Of a stretch of 64,000 nucleotides of DNA, positions 15,623-23,901 are shown piece by piece. Below the pieces are notes generated by a model. That model was not told the DNA's origin. It saw only the letters and a program-made list of their open reading frames with translations, and searched no databases. The DNA comes from Hydrogenophaga sp. GTDB lineage: Bacteria > Pseudomonadota > Gammaproteobacteria > Burkholderiales > Burkholderiaceae_C. Each line of letters starts with the position of its first letter. Positions within the stretch are counted from its first letter, which is position 1. Where the stretch lies: positions 1-64,000 of the forward strand of contig JAUXNG010000104.1 in assembly GCA_030682835.1 (NCBI GenBank). The letters run 5' to 3'. The translations under genes and the position numbers were made by a program.

Positions 15623-16567
15623 TCAGCCCGGCGTGTCGCTCGCCTCGTCTTCTTCGCCCGCTGCGCTGGCACGGCGGGCCAGCGCAGCCTGATAGACCGC
15701 ATTGCGGGCCTGTCCCGTGATTTCGGCACACAGCCGCACGGCGGTTTTCAGGGGCAGCTCGCCCAGCAGCAGGTCGAGTGTGCGCAAGCTGGCGCCATCC
15801 AGTCCCTCGCCCGCAGCCTCGGCAGCCCGCGGGTGGACCATCAGCACGAATTCGCCCCGGGTGCGGTGCGCGCCGTCCTTCAGCCAGGCGGGGAAGGCCC
15901 CAGAACTCAGGTGCGCCACCTCTTCAAACTGTTTGGTCAGCTCCCGGCCCACGGTCAGCGTGCGATCGCCCAGCGTGGCCAGGTCTCTGGCCAGCGCCTC
16001 GATGCGGTGCGGTGCTTCCAGCAGCACGCAGGCGCGCGCATCGGCCGCGATGACCTGCACCTCACGCTGGCGCTCCGCCGCCTTGGGTGACAGGAAGCCG
16101 GCGAACACGAAGCGCCCGTCCCAGCCGCTGTGCCCGGCCACGCTGAGCAGGGCGGTGATGCTGCTCGCGCCCGGGATGGGCACCGCGCGCAGGCCCGCCG
16201 CGTTCACGGCCGCCACCAGGCGGGCGCCCGGGTCGCTCACGCCCGGGGTGCCGGCATCGCTCACATAGGCCACGCGCTGGCCTTCGCGCAGGCGCTGCAC
16301 CACGGTCTGGGCGGCCTCGGCCTCGTTGTGCTCGTGCAGCGCCAGCAAAGGTTTGTGCAGACCGTAGCCCTGCAGCAGACTGGCCGTGTGGCGGGTGTCC
16401 TCGCAGGCCACACTGTCCACCAGCGACAGCACCTGCAGCGCGCGCAGGCCAATGTCGGCCAGGTTGCCGATGGGCGTGGCCACCATGTACAGGGCACCCT
16501 GCGGATAATGCTGGTGAGCGGCGGCTTCACGGGCGGCCGCCAACAGGGATGGGGTGCTTGCAGACAA
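15623..16567 (-). CDS. rsmI: 16S rRNA (cytidine(1402)-2'-O)-methyltransferase
   Basis: A 314-residue SAM-dependent enzyme that 2'-O-methylates C1402 in the ribosomal decoding centre. Family motifs are YMVATPIGNLADIGLRA (about residues 27-43), EDTRHTASLLQGYG, the strongly conserved SDAGTPGVSDPG, and PGASSITALLSVAG. The C-terminus has an acidic tail. No ATG precedes the first motif; the most likely start is TTG at 16567, with a TGGA about 10 bases before it, so the exact N-terminus is uncertain. It diverges from yraN, whose likely ATG overlaps the same bases. The pairing with yraN, diaA and dolP matches the gene order known in Escherichia coli. Confidence 0.92.
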   Translation of the reverse strand: MSASTPSLLAAAREAAAHQHYPQGALYMVATPIGNLADIGLRALQVLSLVDSVACEDTRHTASLLQGYGLHKPLLALHEHNEAEAAQTVVQRLREGQRVAYVSDAGTPGVSDPGARLVAAVNAAGLRAVPIPGASSITALLSVAGHSGWDGRFVFAGFLSPKAAERQREVQVIAADARACVLLEAPHRIEALARDLATLGDRTLTVGRELTKQFEEVAHLSSGAFPAWLKDGAHRTRGEFVLMVHPRAAEAAGEGLDGASLRTLDLLLGELPLKTAVRLCAEITGQARNAVYQAALARRASAAGEEDEASDTPG

Positions 16568-17013
16568 TGTGGTTTTCCAGAAAACAGGCGGCTGCGCCGG
16601 GCGCGGGCCTTGCGCCCAGCTCCAAGCGGGTCGGTGACGCCGCTGAGGACCGTGCGCTGGCGCATCTGCAGGGCCGGGGGCTGGTACTCGTGCAGCGCAA
16701 TTTCCGCACGCCGGGCCGCGGCGGTGGCGAGGTCGATTTGATTATGCGCGAGCCAGACGGCACGCTGGTGTTCGTCGAGGTGCGGCAGCGGGCCAGCGCG
16801 CGCCAGGGCGGAGCGGGTGCCAGCATCACGGCACAGAAACAGCGGCGGATCGTGTTCGCGGCGCGGCACTTTTTGCTGCGGCTGGGCTCAGAGCCTCCAT
16901 GCCGCTTCGACGTGGTGCTGATCCAGGGCGGAACGCCTGGCGCCGATCGGCCCGCCGAGGCGGCGTCGATCGAGTGGATACGCGCCGCTTTCGACGCGTC
17001 GGCCCCGAGTTGA
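16567..17013 (+). CDS. yraN: YraN family (UPF0102) endonuclease-like protein
   Basis: A 148-residue protein of the YraN/UPF0102 family, which has a restriction-endonuclease-like fold and unknown function. The signature runs GDAAEDRALAHLQGRG, then LVQRNFRTPGRGGGEVDLI and VFVEVRQRAS, carrying the Glu/Asp pairs expected at such an active site (EVDLI and FVEVR). ATG at 16567 (MWFSRKQ) is preferred because a GGGATGGGG lies upstream; an ATG at 16549 would add six residues. It leads the likely operon yraN-diaA-dolP, with a 28-base gap to diaA. Confidence 0.88.
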   Translation: MWFSRKQAAAPGAGLAPSSKRVGDAAEDRALAHLQGRGLVLVQRNFRTPGRGGGEVDLIMREPDGTLVFVEVRQRASARQGGAGASITAQKQRRIVFAARHFLLRLGSEPPCRFDVVLIQGGTPGADRPAEAASIEWIRAAFDASAPS

Positions 17014-17041
17014 CGCACCGCCCACCGCTATCATCGCCGCC

Positions 17042-17659
17042 ATGCTCCTTCAACGAATACAACAACAGTTCATCGACAGCGCCGACCTCAAATACCAGTG
17101 CGCCCAGTCACTGGCGCCGGTGGTGGAGGCTGCCACCCACGCGGTGCTGGCCAGCGTCACCGGCGGGGGCAAGGTGCTGTCGTGCGGCAATGGGGCGTCG
17201 GCCGCCGCGGCCCAGCAATTTGCCGCCAGCTTCGTGGGACGCTACGAGCGCGAGCGGCCCGAGCTGGCCGCTTTCTCGCTCACGGCCGACACGGCCGTGC
17301 TCACCGCCATTGCCAATGACTTCGATGCCCGTGCCATCTACGCGCGCCAGGTGCGGGCGCTGGGGCACGCCGGCGATGTGCTGCTGGTGCTCTCGACCAC
17401 GGGCAACTCGGCCAATGTGATGGCCGCCGTAGAAGCGGCCCACGAACGCGACATGAGCGTGGTGGCCCTCACCGGGGCGCGGGGTGGCCGCCTGGGTCAG
17501 ATGCTGCGCGACACCGATGTGCACATCTGCGTGCCCCACGACACACCGGCCCGCATCCTGGAGGTGCACCACATGGTGCTGCACTGCATCTGCGACGGGG
17601 TGGACGCCCAGCTGCTGGGCCTGCCCGACACACCGACCAACGACACGGAGAACACCTGA
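17042..17659 (+). CDS. diaA: SIS-domain protein DiaA / phosphoheptose isomerase type
   Basis: A 205-residue single SIS-domain protein. The phosphosugar-binding loop SCGNGASAAAAQQFAASFVGR occurs at about residues 47-67, and the second serine motif LSTTGNSANVMAAVEAA at about 118-134. Both DiaA (an initiator-associating factor that binds DnaA) and GmhA (sedoheptulose-7-phosphate isomerase) share this fold. The position between yraN and a BON-domain lipoprotein gene points to DiaA, as in Escherichia coli. The catalytic residues that would separate the two functions cannot be decided by eye. Its TGA overlaps the ATG of the next gene by one base. Confidence 0.85.
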   Translation: MLLQRIQQQFIDSADLKYQCAQSLAPVVEAATHAVLASVTGGGKVLSCGNGASAAAAQQFAASFVGRYERERPELAAFSLTADTAVLTAIANDFDARAIYARQVRALGHAGDVLLVLSTTGNSANVMAAVEAAHERDMSVVALTGARGGRLGQMLRDTDVHICVPHDTPARILEVHHMVLHCICDGVDAQLLGLPDTPTNDTENT

Positions 17660-18315
17660 TGACCCACCCGAGCACCTTCACCCTGTCCGCCCGCTGGGGC
17701 CGTTTCGCGGCCGCCGTGCTGACCACCGTTGCTCTGGGAGCGGCCGTGTCGGCCTGCGCGCCCCTGATCGTGGGGGGCGCCCTGACCGGCGCGCTGGTGG
17801 CCAGCGACCGCCGCACCTCGGGCGCTCAGCTGGAAGACCAGGGCATCGAGTTCCGCGCCGGAGCGCGCCTGCGCGAGGTCCTGGGCGACCGTGGCAGCGT
17901 GTCGGTGACGAGCTACAACCGCCAGGTGCTGCTTACCGGCGACGTGAACAGCGAGCAGGACAAGGCGCTGGTCGAGCGCACCGTGGCAGCGGTGGAAAAC
18001 GTGCGCGCGGTGGTGAATGAGCTCGGTGTGCAAGGCAAGTCGACGGTGACGCAGCTGTCGTCCGACACGCTGGTGACGGGCCGCGTCAAGGCCAGCCTGC
18101 TGGACGCGCGCGACATCAGCGGCAGCGCCTTCAAGGTGATCACGTCCCGCGGCACGGTCTACCTCATGGGCCGGGTAACGCAACGCGAGGCCGAGCGTGC
18201 CACCGAGATCGCCCGCAACGTCCAGGGCGTGCAGCGCGTCGTGCGCGTGCTCGAGATCATCACCGAAGAGGAGCTGGCCCGGGTGCAGCCCCGCCCGGCC
18301 GCCAGCGAGCGCTGA
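17659..18315 (+). CDS. dolP: DolP-like dual BON-domain lipoprotein
   Basis: A 218-residue outer-membrane lipoprotein. The signal peptide ends in a lipobox VSAC with Cys33 as the lipidated residue. Two BON domains follow (about 60-130 and 135-205), each with the family's LTGDV / LMGRV strand motif and a conserved Gly. DolP (YraP) supports outer-membrane integrity and the BAM machinery in Escherichia coli. The gene overlaps the end of diaA, supporting one transcript. After the stop the sequence is non-coding up to a structured repeat that belongs to the opposite-strand gene. Confidence 0.88.
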   Translation: MTHPSTFTLSARWGRFAAAVLTTVALGAAVSACAPLIVGGALTGALVASDRRTSGAQLEDQGIEFRAGARLREVLGDRGSVSVTSYNRQVLLTGDVNSEQDKALVERTVAAVENVRAVVNELGVQGKSTVTQLSSDTLVTGRVKASLLDARDISGSAFKVITSRGTVYLMGRVTQREAERATEIARNVQGVQRVVRVLEIITEEELARVQPRPAASER

Positions 18316-18395
18316 AGCGATCAAGTCGTCCAGTCAGGCCATGCGCCAGCCGGTGGCGGCGTGTATCCACCGGCGCGAGGTGGCCGAACCCGAGG

Positions 18396-18471
18396 ATGCC
18401 GTGGAACCGGCTCTGCCGGGCCACAGGCATCGCCCCCTTGAGGGGGTGACGCCGCAGGCGGCGCGGGGGTG
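18396..18471 (-). repeat. Structured stop-codon-linked repeat, copy 1 (short form)
   Basis: Read on the minus strand, this element begins 3 bases after the stop codon of the 18475-19377 gene. It folds into three consecutive stems: a short CGCCG-type hairpin, a CCCCC/GGGGG hairpin, and a long composite stem whose outer arms are ATGCC (18396-18400) and GGCAT (18426-18430) around an inner CCGGC/GCCGG. Four further copies occur at 19460, 20742, 38964 and 58168. Confidence 0.85.
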
Positions 18472-18474
18472 AAT

Positions 18475-19377
18475 CTATTTCAAGCGCTTGATCAGGCTGG
18501 AGGTGTCCAGCCGGTTGCCGCCCATGGCCTGCACGTCGGCATAGAACTGGTCCACCAGCGCGGTGACTGGCAGACGGGCGCCGTTGCGCTTGGCTTCGTC
18601 CAGCACCAGGCCCAGGTCCTTGCGCATCCAGTCCACAGCGAAGCCGAAGTCGAACTGTCCGGCCACCATGGTCTTGCCGCGGTTGTCGAGCTGCCAGCTC
18701 TGCGCCGCCCCCTTGCCGATGACGTCCAGCACCTGGTTCATGTCCAGCCCGGCTTTCTGCCCAAACGCGATCGCTTCGGACAGTCCCTGCACCAGCCCGG
18801 CGATGCAGATCTGGTTGACCATCTTCGTCAGCTGCCCGGCACCGCTTTCGCCCATGCGCGTGAACGCGCGCGAGAACGCCATGCCCACCGGTTGCACGGA
18901 TTCAAACGCCGGGGCGTCACCGCCGCACATGACGGTCAGCAGACCATTCTGTGCACCGGCCTGGCCTCCCGACACCGGTGCGTCGACAAACGCCAGCCCC
19001 AGGTTCTTCGCGGCGGCGTACAGCTCGCGCGCCACGTCGGCCGAGGCCGTGGTGTGGTCCACGAACACCCCGCCGGGCTGCATGCCCGCGAACGCGCCGT
19101 CGGCACCCAGCGTCACCGAGCGCAGGTCGTCGTCGTTGCCGACGCAGCAGAACACGATGTCGGCGTCGACAGCGGCCTCGCGCGGGCTGGCCTTCGCCGC
19201 CCCGCCAAATTCGGCCACCCAGGCCTGTGCCTTGGCGGGCGAGCGGTTGTAGACCGTCACCGCATGACCGGCTCGCGCCAGGTGCCCGGCCATGGGGAAG
19301 CCCATGACGCCCAGGCCGAGAAAGGCGACCTTTTTCAAGGCAACCGGTTCGTAGGTTTTCGCCGCAATGCTACTCAT
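18475..19377 (-). CDS. NAD(P)-dependent beta-hydroxyacid dehydrogenase (HIBADH family)
   Basis: A 300-residue dehydrogenase of the 3-hydroxyisobutyrate / tartronate-semialdehyde / glyoxylate reductase group. The N-terminal Rossmann motif is FLGLGVMGFPMAGHLARAG, followed by a NRSPAKAQ loop, whose Arg suggests NADP preference. The substrate motif DAPVSGGQAGA and the catalytic Lys region GQLTKMVNQI are present. The start MSSIAAKTYEP at 19377 has an AGGAC-type site before it; the open frame continues upstream through a repeat-bearing region. Close relatives reduce glyoxylate or succinic semialdehyde; the substrate cannot be read from sequence. Confidence 0.88.
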   Translation of the reverse strand: MSSIAAKTYEPVALKKVAFLGLGVMGFPMAGHLARAGHAVTVYNRSPAKAQAWVAEFGGAAKASPREAAVDADIVFCCVGNDDDLRSVTLGADGAFAGMQPGGVFVDHTTASADVARELYAAAKNLGLAFVDAPVSGGQAGAQNGLLTVMCGGDAPAFESVQPVGMAFSRAFTRMGESGAGQLTKMVNQICIAGLVQGLSEAIAFGQKAGLDMNQVLDVIGKGAAQSWQLDNRGKTMVAGQFDFGFAVDWMRKDLGLVLDEAKRNGARLPVTALVDQFYADVQAMGGNRLDTSSLIKRLK

Positions 19378-19459
19378 ACAAGGTGTCCTAAGTGAAGGCT
19401 TGAAGTATCGCGAAATGGGGTCGCCAGTTTGGAGCCGGCGCGACAGGCCCCTACCCAGA

Positions 19460-19539
19460 ATGCCGTGGAACCGGCTTTGCCGGGCCACAGGCATTGCCCC
19501 CTTGAGGGGGTGACGCGCCGCAGGCGCGGCGCGGGGGTG
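19460..19539 (-). repeat. Structured stop-codon-linked repeat, copy 2 (short form)
   Basis: The element starts 6 bases after the pilU stop codon, in pilU orientation. Outer arms ATGCC (19460-19464) and GGCAT (19490-19494) pair as in copy 1. The proximal hairpin is changed from GCCGC/GCGGC to a longer GCGCC-type stem, so pairing is kept although sequence differs. Confidence 0.85.
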
Positions 19540-19545
19540 TTCTTA

Positions 19546-20682
19546 CTAAACAATCGTCAGGTGTTCGGTGCCCGCTGCCAGATCCTGCGTCTTGGCGCGC
19601 TGGCTGTTCAGCTTGATCTGCAGGCGCAGGTCGTTCAGGGAGTCGGCGTTGCGCAGGGCGTCTTCGAAGCTGATGAGGTTGGCCTCGAAGGCATTGAACA
19701 GCGCCTGGTCAAACGTCTGCATGCCCATGTTCCCGCTCTTCTTCATGATCTCCTTGATCTCGGCGACTTCACCTTTGAAGATCAGGTCGGAAATCAGGGG
19801 CGAGTTCAGCATGATTTCCACGGCCGCGTGGCGCCCCTTGTTGTCCTGGCGCGGCACCAGGCGCTGTGAAATCAGCGCGCGCAGGTTCAGCGACAGGTCC
19901 ATCAGCAGTTGCGGCCGGCGGTCTTCGGGGAAGAAGTTGATGATGCGGTCCAGTGCCTGGTTGGCGCTGTTGGCGTGCAGCGTGGCCAGGCACAGGTGAC
20001 CGGTTTCCGAGAACTGGATCGCGTGCTCCATGGTCTCGCGGTCGCGGATCTCGCCCATCAGAATCACATCGGGGGCCTGCCGCAGCGTGTTCTTCAGTGC
20101 CGCTTCCCAGCTGTCAGTGTCCAGGCCCACCTCGCGCTGCGTGATCACGCAGTTCTTGTGCGGGTGCACGAACTCCACCGGGTCTTCGATGGTGATGATG
20201 TGGCCGTAGGTGTTCTCGTTGCGCCAGTCGACCATGGCCGCCAGCGTGGTCGATTTGCCCGAACCGGTGGCGCCCACGATGATGCACAGCCCCCGCTTGG
20301 ACAGCGACACGTCCTTGAGCACCTGCGGCAGGCCGAACTTGTCGATGGTGGGCAGCACGGCGGGAATGGTCCGCAGCACCATGCCGACCTTGCCCTGCTG
20401 GATGAAGGCGCTGACACGGAAGCGCCCGATCGCGGGCGGCGAGATCGCGAAGTTGCACTCCTTGGTGCGCTCGAACTCCGCGGCCTGCTTGTCGCTCATG
20501 ATGGCCCGAGCCAGCGCCAGCGTGTGCGTGGCATTCAGCGGCTGAGGCGACACCTTGGTCACCCGCCCGTCCACCTTGATCGCCGGCGGAAAATCCGCCG
20601 TGATGAACAGGTCGCTACCCGAGCGGCTGAGCATCAGGCGCAACAGATCGTTGATGAATTTCGATGCCTGATCGCGTTCCAT
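19546..20682 (-). CDS. pilU: Type IV pilus retraction ATPase PilU
   Basis: A 378-residue hexameric secretion ATPase that assists PilT in pilus retraction. Walker A is GATGSGKSTTLAAMV, the Asp box IIIEDPVEF-like segment reads ITIEDPVEFVH, Walker B is APDVILMGEIRDRETME, and the His box TGHLCLATLHANSA follows. Length, the Phe/Asp-rich N-terminus and the long C-terminal tail after the core separate it from PilT. It lies downstream of pilT on the same strand, with 231 bases between them that carry a structured repeat. Confidence 0.95.
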   Translation of the reverse strand: MERDQASKFINDLLRLMLSRSGSDLFITADFPPAIKVDGRVTKVSPQPLNATHTLALARAIMSDKQAAEFERTKECNFAISPPAIGRFRVSAFIQQGKVGMVLRTIPAVLPTIDKFGLPQVLKDVSLSKRGLCIIVGATGSGKSTTLAAMVDWRNENTYGHIITIEDPVEFVHPHKNCVITQREVGLDTDSWEAALKNTLRQAPDVILMGEIRDRETMEHAIQFSETGHLCLATLHANSANQALDRIINFFPEDRRPQLLMDLSLNLRALISQRLVPRQDNKGRHAAVEIMLNSPLISDLIFKGEVAEIKEIMKKSGNMGMQTFDQALFNAFEANLISFEDALRNADSLNDLRLQIKLNSQRAKTQDLAAGTEHLTIV

Positions 20683-20741
20683 GAAGGGCCTTTACGCTGA
20701 CTGAAGCGATAACGGTGGTGAGAGGTGACTTCAAGTGCCAG

Positions 20742-20906
20742 AACGCGGTGGAACCGGCTTTGCCGGGCCACTCGCGTTGCCCCCTTGAGGGGCTGAGGGC
20801 CGCGGCTCCAAGCCTGCCTGCGCAGGCTTGGACGTGCCCGAAGAGCAGCCGCTTCTGGCGGCCGCCCGGATGCGGCCACACGCAGTGGGCAAGCGACGGG
20901 GGTGGG
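20742..20906 (-). repeat. Structured stop-codon-linked repeat, copy 3 (long form)
   Basis: The element begins 7 bases after the pilT stop, in pilT orientation, and fills most of the pilT-pilU gap. Outer arms AACGCG (20742-20747) and CGCGTT pair, replacing the ATGCC/GGCAT pair of copies 1 and 2. Unlike the short copies it holds an extra module with a perfect 10-base-arm hairpin (CCAAGCCTGC with GCAGGCTTGG). Confidence 0.85.
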
Positions 20907-20913
20907 TCATCGT

Positions 20914-21957
20914 CTACCCAGGGAAATTTTCCGGAATCTTGGCCTTGCTGCGCGCCTCGGCCGGGCTGATCACGTTGCGTTTCACCAGCTCGGACAGGTT
21001 CTGGTCCAGCGTCTGCATGCCCACGTTGTTGCCGGTCTGGATGGCCGAGTACATCTGGGCCACCTTGGCTTCGCGGATCAGGTTGCGGATGGCACTGGTG
21101 CCCAGCATGATCTCGTGCGCCGCGACACGGCCCGTGCCGTCCTTCACCTTGCAGAGTGTCTGCGAAATCACGGCCACCAGCGATTCGGACAGCATGGCGC
21201 GCACCATGTCTTTCTCTTCGGCCGGGAACACGTCGATGATGCGGTCGATGGTCTTGGCGGCGCTGCTCGTGTGCAGCGTGCCGAACACCAGGTGACCGGT
21301 TTCGGCCGCCGTCATGGCCAGGCGGATGGTTTCGAGGTCGCGCATCTCGCCCACCAGGATCGCGTCGGGGTCTTCGCGCAGGGCCGAGCGCAGCGCGTTG
21401 GAGAAGCTCAGCGTGTGCGGCCCCACCTCGCGCTGGTTGACCAGGCACTTCTTCGATTCGTGCACGAATTCCACCGGGTCTTCCACGGTGAGGATGTGGC
21501 CGTATTCGGTTTCGTTCAGGTGGTTCACCATGCCGGCGAGGGTGGTGGACTTGCCGGAGCCGGTGGGGCCGGTCACCAGCACCAGGCCGCGCGGGCGCAG
21601 GGCCAGGTCGGCAAAGATCTTGGGCGCGTTGAGCTGCTCCAGCGTCAGGATCTTGCTGGGAATGGTCCGGAACACCGCGCCGGCACCGCGGTTGTGGTTG
21701 AAGGCATTGACGCGGAAACGGGCCAGGCCTTCGATCTCGAACGAGAAGTCGCACTCCAGGAACTCTTCGTACTGCTTGCGCTGGCTGTCGTTCATGATGT
21801 CGTACACCATGCTGTGGACCTGCTTGTGGTCCAGCGGCTCGACGTTGATCCGGCGCACGTCACCATGCACCCGTATCATGGGCGGCAGGCCAGCCGAGAG
21901 GTGCAGATCGGACGCCTTGTTCTTCACGCTGAAGGCAAGCAGTTGGGTGATATCCAT
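20914..21957 (-). CDS. pilT: Type IV pilus retraction ATPase PilT
   Basis: A 347-residue hexameric ATPase that depolymerises type IV pili and powers twitching. The N-terminus MDITQLLAFSVKNKASDLHL is typical. Walker A is GPTGSGKSTTLAGMV, followed by TVEDPVEFVH, Walker B DPDAILVGEMRDLET and the His box TGHLVFGTLHTSSA. The PilT-specific AIRNLIRE motif is present in the C-terminal part. It diverges from the yggS gene at 21996, so the 38-base gap must hold or flank both starts. Confidence 0.96.
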   Translation of the reverse strand: MDITQLLAFSVKNKASDLHLSAGLPPMIRVHGDVRRINVEPLDHKQVHSMVYDIMNDSQRKQYEEFLECDFSFEIEGLARFRVNAFNHNRGAGAVFRTIPSKILTLEQLNAPKIFADLALRPRGLVLVTGPTGSGKSTTLAGMVNHLNETEYGHILTVEDPVEFVHESKKCLVNQREVGPHTLSFSNALRSALREDPDAILVGEMRDLETIRLAMTAAETGHLVFGTLHTSSAAKTIDRIIDVFPAEEKDMVRAMLSESLVAVISQTLCKVKDGTGRVAAHEIMLGTSAIRNLIREAKVAQMYSAIQTGNNVGMQTLDQNLSELVKRNVISPAEARSKAKIPENFPG

Positions 21958-21995
21958 CCCGGGGTTCCGTGCAGAGTTGGTGTAACAAGTTGATT

Positions 21996-22709
21996 ATGAC
22001 GACGATTGAATCCAATCTCCAAGGCGTACGCAAGCGCGTTCAGCAGGCCTGCGCTGCCGCTGGGCGCGACGTGACGGAGGTCACGTTGATGGCCGTGTCC
22101 AAGACCTTCACGGCCGATGCCGTTCGTCAGGCACAGGCCGCCGGCCAGCGCGTGTTCGGCGAAAACTACGTGCAGGAAGGGGTCGAGAAGATCTGCGCAC
22201 TGCGGTCTTCCCCAGAGGGTGCGGGGCTGGAGTGGCACTGCATCGGACCGTTGCAAAGCAACAAAACCCGCCTGGTGGCGGAGCACTTTGACTGGGTGCA
22301 GTCGGTCGACCGGCTGCGGATTGCTCAGCGTCTGAGCGAACAACGCCCCGAAGGTCTTGCGCCCTTGCAGGTCTGCCTGCAAGTCAACGTGGATGGCGGA
22401 GCCAACAAATCGGGCGTGGCACCCGGCGAACTGCTGGCGCTGGCCCAGGCGGTGGACCGCCTGCCCCGCCTGCGCCTGCGCGGGCTCATGAGCGTGCCCG
22501 AGCCGGTGGACGGCTTCGATGCGCAGCGCGCCGTGTTTCTTCAGGTCAGGGACCTCTTCGACGATCTGAAATCGCGCGGCTTCGAGCTGGACACGCTGTC
22601 GCTGGGCATGAGCGACGACCTGGACGCCGCGGTGGCGGCGGGCTCGACCATGGTGCGGGTGGGCCGGGCCATCTTTGGCAGCCGGCCTGCGCGGGAGACG
22701 TCCGCCTGA
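21996..22709 (+). CDS. yggS: YggS/PROSC family pyridoxal phosphate homeostasis protein
   Basis: A 237-residue PLP-binding protein (PLPBP) that buffers pyridoxal phosphate. The PLP lysine lies in VTLMAVSKTFTADAV, and the family motifs FGENYVQEGVEK, WHCIGPLQSNK and LSLGMSDDLDAAVAAGSTMVRVG (phosphate-binding, near the C-terminus) are all present. ATG at 21996 was chosen; an upstream GTG/TTG reading would add an unlikely N-terminal tail. Neighbouring pilT-yggS divergence is common in betaproteobacteria. Its stop is 6 bases from the convergent DUF3617 gene. Confidence 0.94.
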   Translation: MTTIESNLQGVRKRVQQACAAAGRDVTEVTLMAVSKTFTADAVRQAQAAGQRVFGENYVQEGVEKICALRSSPEGAGLEWHCIGPLQSNKTRLVAEHFDWVQSVDRLRIAQRLSEQRPEGLAPLQVCLQVNVDGGANKSGVAPGELLALAQAVDRLPRLRLRGLMSVPEPVDGFDAQRAVFLQVRDLFDDLKSRGFELDTLSLGMSDDLDAAVAAGSTMVRVGRAIFGSRPARETSA

Positions 22710-22715
22710 CCCGCC

Positions 22716-23261
22716 TCACTTGCTGGGCTTGACGTTACCGCAGTCCTTGGCGAGCCACTTGCTCTGGCCGTCGATCGTCACGTTCTGGGACCGGCCTTCG
22801 TGCTGGGTCTGCATGGCCATTTTCATGGTGTAGCCCGTGTCGCCTGTGAAGGTGTAGGTGGCTTCGCCGCTGGACGGCGGGTTCTTGCACACGAACTTCA
22901 TCTTCAGGGCGCTGGCGCTGCGCGAGAGGATGGTGCTGCTGCACTCGCCCTCGGTCTGGGTGGGGAGTTCCTGGCGGGCCGCCATGTCGGGCGTGATGCA
23001 GACCTTGACCACCGAGGTCCCGGCTGCGGCCTGCCCCATGCTCATGCCCTGTTTGGCCAGCATGTCCTGCATCATCTTGCGCTGCTCGGGCGGCATCGCG
23101 GCCATCTGCTGCTGCATCTGTGCCATGGCGGCCTCCATCTCGGGGTTGCCGCCCACCTTGCTTCTGAATTCCCAGAGACCGGGGCGAATGCTCTGGGCAC
23201 TGGCACTCAGCACCGTGAGGGAAAGACCGGCGGCCAGCACGGTTTGCAGGCAAGGGCGCAT
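22716..23261 (-). CDS. DUF3617 family secreted protein
   Basis: A 181-residue protein with a signal peptide (first 23 residues, ending SASAQ) and the DUF3617 opening IRPGLWEFRSKV. A Met/Gln-rich stretch (about residues 42-75, with repeated MAQMQQQM-like heptads) may form a helix. Two or three cysteines in the C-terminal part (VCITPDM, GECSST, FVCKNP, DCGNV) are spaced for disulfides in the periplasm. The family's function is unknown. It is a monocistronic-looking gene with about 60 bases to the Lrp regulator upstream. Confidence 0.82.
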   Translation of the reverse strand: MRPCLQTVLAAGLSLTVLSASAQSIRPGLWEFRSKVGGNPEMEAAMAQMQQQMAAMPPEQRKMMQDMLAKQGMSMGQAAAGTSVVKVCITPDMAARQELPTQTEGECSSTILSRSASALKMKFVCKNPPSSGEATYTFTGDTGYTMKMAMQTQHEGRSQNVTIDGQSKWLAKDCGNVKPSK

Positions 23262-23323
23262 GGATGATCTCCTGGCTCAGTTGGGTGGAACCTGCCGGGA
23301 TTCTCCACCGGCCGGCGCAGATG

Positions 23324-23797
23324 TCAAACGCACAGGTGGGTGGTGTTCTTCACTTCTTCCATCACCACGTAGGTGCGCGTCTCTCGCACACCCGGCAGCT
23401 GCCACAGCACGCTGCCGGCGAACTCGCGGTAGGCCGTCATGTCGGCCATGCGGGTCTTGAGCAGGTAGTCGAAACCGCCGGCGACCATGTGGCATTCCAT
23501 GATGGTTTCGTGCACCTGCACCGCGGCCTTGAATTCGTCGAACACGTTGGGCGTGGTGCGGTCCAGTGACACCTCCACGAACACCATCATGCCGCGCCCG
23601 AGCTTGAGCGGGTTCAGGCGCGCCTCGTAACCCAGGATGTAGCCTTCGCGCTGCAGCCGCTGCGTGCGGGCCAGCACCGCGGTGGGCGAGAGTGCCACCG
23701 CTTCAGCCAGCTTGAGGTTGGGGATGCGGCCGTCGGTCTGCAGCACCGCGAGGATCTTCAGGTCGATGCGGTCCAAGTCGGGTGGAGAGGGATTCAT
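23324..23797 (-). CDS. Lrp/AsnC family regulator, probable regulator of putA
   Basis: A 157-residue Lrp-type regulator. The N-terminal helix-turn-helix includes LDRIDLKILAVLQTDGRI and SPTAVLARTQRLQREGYI; the C-terminal RAM ligand domain includes MVAGGFDYLLKTRMADM. It is transcribed divergently from putA across about 100 bases. The same arrangement is known for PutR/BkdR-type activators that respond to proline, and this PutA lacks its own DNA-binding domain, so control of putA by this protein is likely. Autoregulation is possible but not visible. Confidence 0.9.
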   Translation of the reverse strand: MNPSPPDLDRIDLKILAVLQTDGRIPNLKLAEAVALSPTAVLARTQRLQREGYILGYEARLNPLKLGRGMMVFVEVSLDRTTPNVFDEFKAAVQVHETIMECHMVAGGFDYLLKTRMADMTAYREFAGSVLWQLPGVRETRTYVVMEEVKNTTHLCV

Positions 23798-23901
23798 AGG
23801 TGTGAATTATCCGGCGAAGGGTTTGTTGTTTGGTGAAAAATCCGCCTGAACAACCGGGATGATCCAGCAACTGCCCGTCAACCCGTTTCAGGATGCCCGC
23901 C
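23798..23901. promoter_or_regulatory. Divergent lrp-like / putA control region
   Basis: This 104-base gap separates two divergent starts and must hold both promoters. It contains the most AT-rich patch nearby (about 23808-23846, with GTGAATTAT and TTTGTTGTTTGGTGAAAAA), as expected for Lrp-family sites. No single palindrome is strong enough to name an operator. AGGA at 23890-23893 is the likely putA ribosome binding site. Confidence 0.5.
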
